From: Methylosinus sporium
Lineage (GTDB): Bacteria; Pseudomonadota; Alphaproteobacteria; Rhizobiales; Beijerinckiaceae
Direction: 5' to 3'
DNA: 64,000 nucleotides
Assembly: GCF_003113265.1 (NCBI RefSeq)
Contig: NZ_PUIV01000011.1
Span: 1 to 64,000, forward strand
Shown here: piece after piece, positions 63,713-64,000 of the stretch
Layout of the letters: each line of letters starts with the position of its first letter
Numbering within the stretch: position 1 is the first letter of the stretch
Position numbers and translations under genes: made by a program
Notes under the pieces: generated by a model
Told to the model about the DNA's origin: nothing
Databases searched by the model: none
The model's input: only the letters and a program-made list of their open reading frames with translations

Positions 63713-64000
63713 ATGAACAAGCGCGAGAACCGCAGCGAGATGGAGAGCGAAGCGACGCCGATCTCCCGCGGCGCCACTGTGCTCATCGTCGACGACGAGA
63801 AGCGCTCGCTCGAATCGCTGCGCCGCGTGCTCGGCGGCGAGTTTCAGATCGTCTGCGCGAGCAGCGCCGCCGAGGCGGAGGCCGTGCTCGCCGGCGATTT
63901 GGTGCAGGTGATCCTCTGCGATCAGCGAATGCCGGGCGAGAGCGGCGTCGAATTTTTGACGCGCGTGCGCGAGCATTGGCCGGAGCCGGTGCGCATGATC
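63713..64000 (+). CDS. hupR: HupR/HoxA-type response regulator, 5' part
   Basis: The window ends 96 codons into this gene. The N-terminus is a receiver domain: VLIVDDEKRSLESLRRVL (acid pair D27-D28), then VILCDQRMPGESGVEFL with phospho-acceptor D70. The position right after hypE and the LCDQRMPGESG pattern fit HupR/HoxA, an NtrC-type activator of hup genes. In characterised HupR/HoxA systems the unphosphorylated form activates transcription. The AAA+ and DNA-binding domains lie beyond the window, so this is called by context. GAGAGGCGAG precedes the ATG. Confidence 0.85.
   Translation, partial: MNKRENRSEMESEATPISRGATVLIVDDEKRSLESLRRVLGGEFQIVCASSAAEAEAVLAGDLVQVILCDQRMPGESGVEFLTRVREHWPEPVRMI

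Overview
The window comes from a GC-rich alphaproteobacterium, most likely a methylotrophic or methanotrophic member of the Hyphomicrobiales (Methylocystis/Methylosinus-like). The evidence is the set of tetrahydromethanopterin/methanofuran C1 genes (fae, mtdB, mfnB-folB fusion, mfnE-like, dmrB-like, DHPS-like, DUF447, mfnF), hopanoid genes (shc-hpnG-hpnH), a trpF/trpB/trpA-accD-folC layout typical of Alphaproteobacteria, and a Hup/Hyp uptake hydrogenase cluster. No methane or methanol oxidation gene is in view, so methanotrophy itself is inference.

Layout. 1-2400: a low-GC Ser/Thr kinase gene followed by palindromic repeats. 2.4-9.9 kb: housekeeping and orphan genes (ETF-QO, YdcF-like, methyltransferase, rpsD, a G-domain-less EF-G fragment protein, a Rieske protein with an unknown partner, a coiled-coil protein, an XRE regulator). 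10-13.8 kb: hopanoid synthesis. 14-22.7 kb: trpF, a solo MazF-like gene, trpB, a DapA-like/cupin/LysR cassette, trpA-accD-folC. 22.7-33.3 kb: C1 cofactor biosynthesis and formaldehyde oxidation. Its two halves, mfnB..DUF447 on + and mfnF, fae, mtdB on -, surround a DUF4337 gene and a hybrid histidine kinase with a complete ethylene-receptor-type sensor. 33.5-44 kb: rpmB, cobT, a PAS-GGDEF-EAL protein, tRNA-Tyr, and the ATP-grasp/alpha-E/transglutaminase-like trio. 44.6-46.9 kb: an unusual two-barrel outer membrane protein. 46.9-64 kb: the hydrogenase region.

The hydrogenase region reads hupU-hupV (H2 sensor), hupS-hupL-hupC-hupD-miniHupE-hupF (membrane-bound uptake enzyme, electron-transfer subunit, protease, chaperone), hupG-H-I-J-K-hypA-B-F-C-D-E (assembly and Ni-Fe(CN)2CO cofactor synthesis), and the start of a HupR/HoxA-type response regulator cut by the window end. 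Good sigma-54 (-24/-12) promoter matches precede both hupS and hupG, and both upstream regions carry CTGGAAAG-type motifs. This fits H2-sensing control of two transcription units by an NtrC-type activator.

The most notable observations are the ethylene-receptor-like kinase inside the C1 locus, with all five Cu/ethylene-site residues conserved at constant spacing; a palindromic repeat inserted in frame into the mfnE-like kinase gene; the MfnB-FolB fusion; a stand-alone EF-G domain III-V protein; a transglutaminase homologue with Ala in place of the catalytic Cys; a fused double beta-barrel porin; a catabolic-type cassette between trpB and trpA; and a 73-residue HupE-like mini-protein in the hup operon.
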